8,151 nucleotides of DNA from Tannerellaceae bacterium (GTDB lineage Bacteria > Bacteroidota > Bacteroidia > Bacteroidales > Tannerellaceae): the NCBI GenBank assembly GCA_031284275.1, contig JAITAD010000069.1, positions 1 to 8,151 of the forward strand, written 5' to 3'. Positions within the stretch are counted from its first letter, which is position 1, and every line of letters starts with the position of its first letter. Positions 6,691 to 8,151 of this stretch are shown here, one piece after another. Position numbers and translations under genes: made by a program. The notes under the pieces are model-generated. The model worked only from the letters and a program-made list of their open reading frames with translations. It had not been told where the DNA came from and made no database searches.

Positions 6691-7995
6691 TATAAAAATA
6701 TTAATAGGCGAACCGGAAAAGTTCCATTGTTTTCTTATTTGACGCTCAAGGAAACGGATATAATTCTCTTTAATGGCGTTCTCGTTGTTGCAGAAGAAGA
6801 CGAACGAGGGGACGGACGTTTCCCTGAGTTGCGTGATGTATTTGATCTTTACTTCCTGCCCCCGCACCTGTGGGGGCGGAGTTTTCTCGATAACGGCGCG
6901 CAAATGTTCGTTCAGTTGGGGCGTAGGAATGACACGGCGCATGTTTTCGTATACCTGCACGGCTTCTTCCAATACGCGGTGAATGCGTGTCTTTCGGAGG
7001 GCGGAAATGAAAACGAAAGGGACGTCGGGGTTAGACCCGAGTTTTAACTTGTTGGCATCGAGGTAGGAACGTTTCAATTCATCGTTGGGGTTTTCTATCA
7101 AATCCCATTTGTTCATACAAATGATAAGTCCTTTTCGGTTCTTTTGGATGAGGGAGAGTATTTTCATGTCCTGATCCATCAGAACGTGGGTTCCTTCTCC
7201 CATGAGTATGCAGACGTCGCTGTCTTCTATGGCCCGTATCGATCGCAGTACGGAGAAACGTTCGGTATTGTCGGACACTTTGCCCTTACGGCGAATCCCT
7301 GCGGTATCGACGAGTTCGAGGTTAAAGCCGTACTTGTTGTAAGGGGTATAGACAGCATCGCGCGTTGTCCCTGCGACGTCGGTGACGATGGAGCGTTCTT
7401 CGCCTATCAGGGTATTGAGCAAGGTGGACTTCCCGACGTTCGGCCGCCCTACGATGGCAATCCTCGGAATAGTCCGCTCTTCCGCTCCGTCAGCTTGCCC
7501 GGTCGGCAAGCGATCGACGACAGCATCCAACAAGTCTCCCGAAAAAGTGCCGTTCAGGGCGGAAACACACTGGGGAAGGCCCAATCCGAGTGCATTGAAC
7601 TCATGGGAGTCGGCACGCTTTTCAAAAGTATCCGTCTTGTTTACGGCAACGATAACCGGCTTCGTCGAACGGCGCAATTGTCGTGCGATACGGCTGTCGA
7701 GGTCTGTAATGCCGGTCATGCTGTCGACGACCATCACCAGTAGGTCGGCTTCTTCGAGTGCCAGGGCCACTTGCTTGTTGATTTCCGATTCGAAGACGTC
7801 ATCGGAGGCTTCGACCCATCCCCCTGTATCAATGAGAGAAAACTCTACCCCCGCCCACTGTACCTTGCCATAGTGCCGGTCCCGCGTTGTTCCCGACTCT
7901 TCATTCACGATGGCAGCCTTCGATTCCGTAAGACGGTTGAACAATGTCGATTTACCTACGTTCGGCCGCCCGACAAGCGCTACTATTCGTGCCAC
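6679..7995 (-). CDS. der: Ribosome-assembly GTPase Der (EngA)
   Basis: Der is an essential cytoplasmic GTPase with two tandem G domains and a C-terminal KH-like domain, needed for maturation of the 50S ribosomal subunit. Its 438 residues are the normal length. G domain 1 has GRPNVGKS (9-16), DTGG (56-59), NKTD (119-122) and SAL (145-147). G domain 2 has GRPNVGKS (183-190), DTAG (230-233), NKWD (295-298) and SAL (331-333). The KH-like part runs from about 350 to the end. The start is GTG at 7995-7993: it gives the family's usual opening (MARIVALVGRPNVGKS), and an in-frame TAA lies just upstream at 8013-8011. Residues 266-273 (GEGTHVLM) replace the stretch that usually reads like I-D-A-x-x-G-I-x in Der, while the matching part of domain 1 (VVDSMTGIT) is ordinary. 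It is first in an operon with purU, overlapping it by four bases. Confidence 0.96.
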   Translation of the reverse strand: MARIVALVGRPNVGKSTLFNRLTESKAAIVNEESGTTRDRHYGKVQWAGVEFSLIDTGGWVEASDDVFESEINKQVALALEEADLLVMVVDSMTGITDLDSRIARQLRRSTKPVIVAVNKTDTFEKRADSHEFNALGLGLPQCVSALNGTFSGDLLDAVVDRLPTGQADGAEERTIPRIAIVGRPNVGKSTLLNTLIGEERSIVTDVAGTTRDAVYTPYNKYGFNLELVDTAGIRRKGKVSDNTERFSVLRSIRAIEDSDVCILMGEGTHVLMDQDMKILSLIQKNRKGLIICMNKWDLIENPNDELKRSYLDANKLKLGSNPDVPFVFISALRKTRIHRVLEEAVQVYENMRRVIPTPQLNEHLRAVIEKTPPPQVRGQEVKIKYITQLRETSVPSFVFFCNNENAIKENYIRFLERQIRKQWNFSGSPINIFIRKK

Positions 7996-8043
7996 AATAC
8001 TATATTTGCTTTATTGAGAGGAACAAAGTCGCAAAAGCGGTCG

Positions 8044-8056
8044 CAAAGGTACAAAG
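8044..8056 (-). promoter_or_regulatory. Bacteroidota-type -7 element upstream of der
   Basis: The minus strand reads TACCTTTG at 8051-8044, an exact TAnnTTTG match, preceded by CTTTG (8056-8052) and followed by CG. The expected transcript would carry a leader of roughly 40 bases before the GTG of der. I see no good -33 TTTG at the usual distance; the nearest is a TTTC at 8071-8068, rather too close. A short direct repeat, TCGCAAA at plus-strand 8029-8035 and 8041-8047, overlaps the -7 box and the presumed start-site region. Confidence 0.55.
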
Positions 8057-8108
8057 AATTGTCATAAGAAAGAATATCTTGACCAACCCCCTCGTGGCCA
8101 CCGGTGAC

Positions 8109-8147
8109 GGAGGAAAAGGAGGAGGGGGGAAAGAGGAGGGGGGGAAG
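8109..8147. repeat. All-purine tract with a near-perfect internal repeat
   Basis: Thirty-nine consecutive plus-strand bases are purines. Within them GAGGA-G6-AA (8119-8131) is repeated as GAGGA-G7-AA (8133-8146), differing only in the length of the G run. The tract lies upstream of the candidate der promoter and resembles in style, though not base for base, the tract at 301-429. Between them, 8057-8108 shows no gene; two overlapping 8-base palindromes (GTGGCCAC at 8094-8101 and CACCGGTG at 8099-8106) are the only structure there. Confidence 0.7.
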
Positions 8148-8151
8148 TGCG

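Noticed and set aside
7144..7743. 199-codon plus-strand open frame opposite der
   Set aside because: It lies entirely within the der coding region on the other strand and has no motif of its own.
8094..8106. Overlapping palindromes GTGGCCAC and CACCGGTG as an operator
   Set aside because: Short palindromes of this kind arise often by chance, and the site lies about 40 bases upstream of the -7 box with no known matching regulator.

Overview
The window carries ordinary chromosomal core genes of a Bacteroidales-type bacterium (phylum Bacteroidota) whose coding DNA appears to exceed 50% G+C. The phylum call rests on two points. First, the proteins match Bacteroidales forms as I remember them: a RodA of about 500 residues, a PBP2 starting with a short basic stretch and one membrane helix, and a PurU with the catalytic string NIHHSFLPAF. 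Second, both candidate promoters carry the phylum's TAnnTTTG -7 element, and the genes lack clear Shine-Dalgarno sequences. I cannot name the genus. Porphyromonadaceae or Tannerellaceae relatives would fit, but this is a guess.

Layout, left to right. Bases 1-225 hold the last 74 codons of a plus-strand gene that probably encodes an AAA-type ATP-binding protein with a C-terminal PD-(D/E)XK nuclease-like domain; its codon use is strikingly C-ending. Bases 226-517 are non-coding, with a purine-rich, internally repeated tract (about 301-429) followed by a good promoter at 437-469. That promoter should drive a tight plus-strand operon: sppA (membrane-anchored signal peptide peptidase / protease IV), mrdA (PBP2 transpeptidase) and rodA (SEDS glycan polymerase). 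The sppA-mrdA gap is 4 bases and mrdA overlaps rodA by 11 bases. MrdA and RodA are partners that polymerise and cross-link lateral-wall peptidoglycan.

On the minus strand, der (double-domain ribosome-assembly GTPase) is followed by purU (formyltetrahydrofolate deformylase). They overlap as ATGA, directly after a run of seven A. A second TAnnTTTG promoter (8044-8056, minus) precedes der. The rodA and purU stop codons run past each other by 17 bases, so the two convergent operons have no intergenic space between them. The right edge (8109-8147) holds another all-purine tract.

I found no mobile element, CRISPR array, RNA gene or evident new defence or biosynthetic system. The observations most worth a second look are the A-heptamer at the der/purU junction, the unsettled start of purU, a 60-base tandem duplication inside sppA, a diverged segment in the second G domain of Der, and the low-complexity tracts at both ends.
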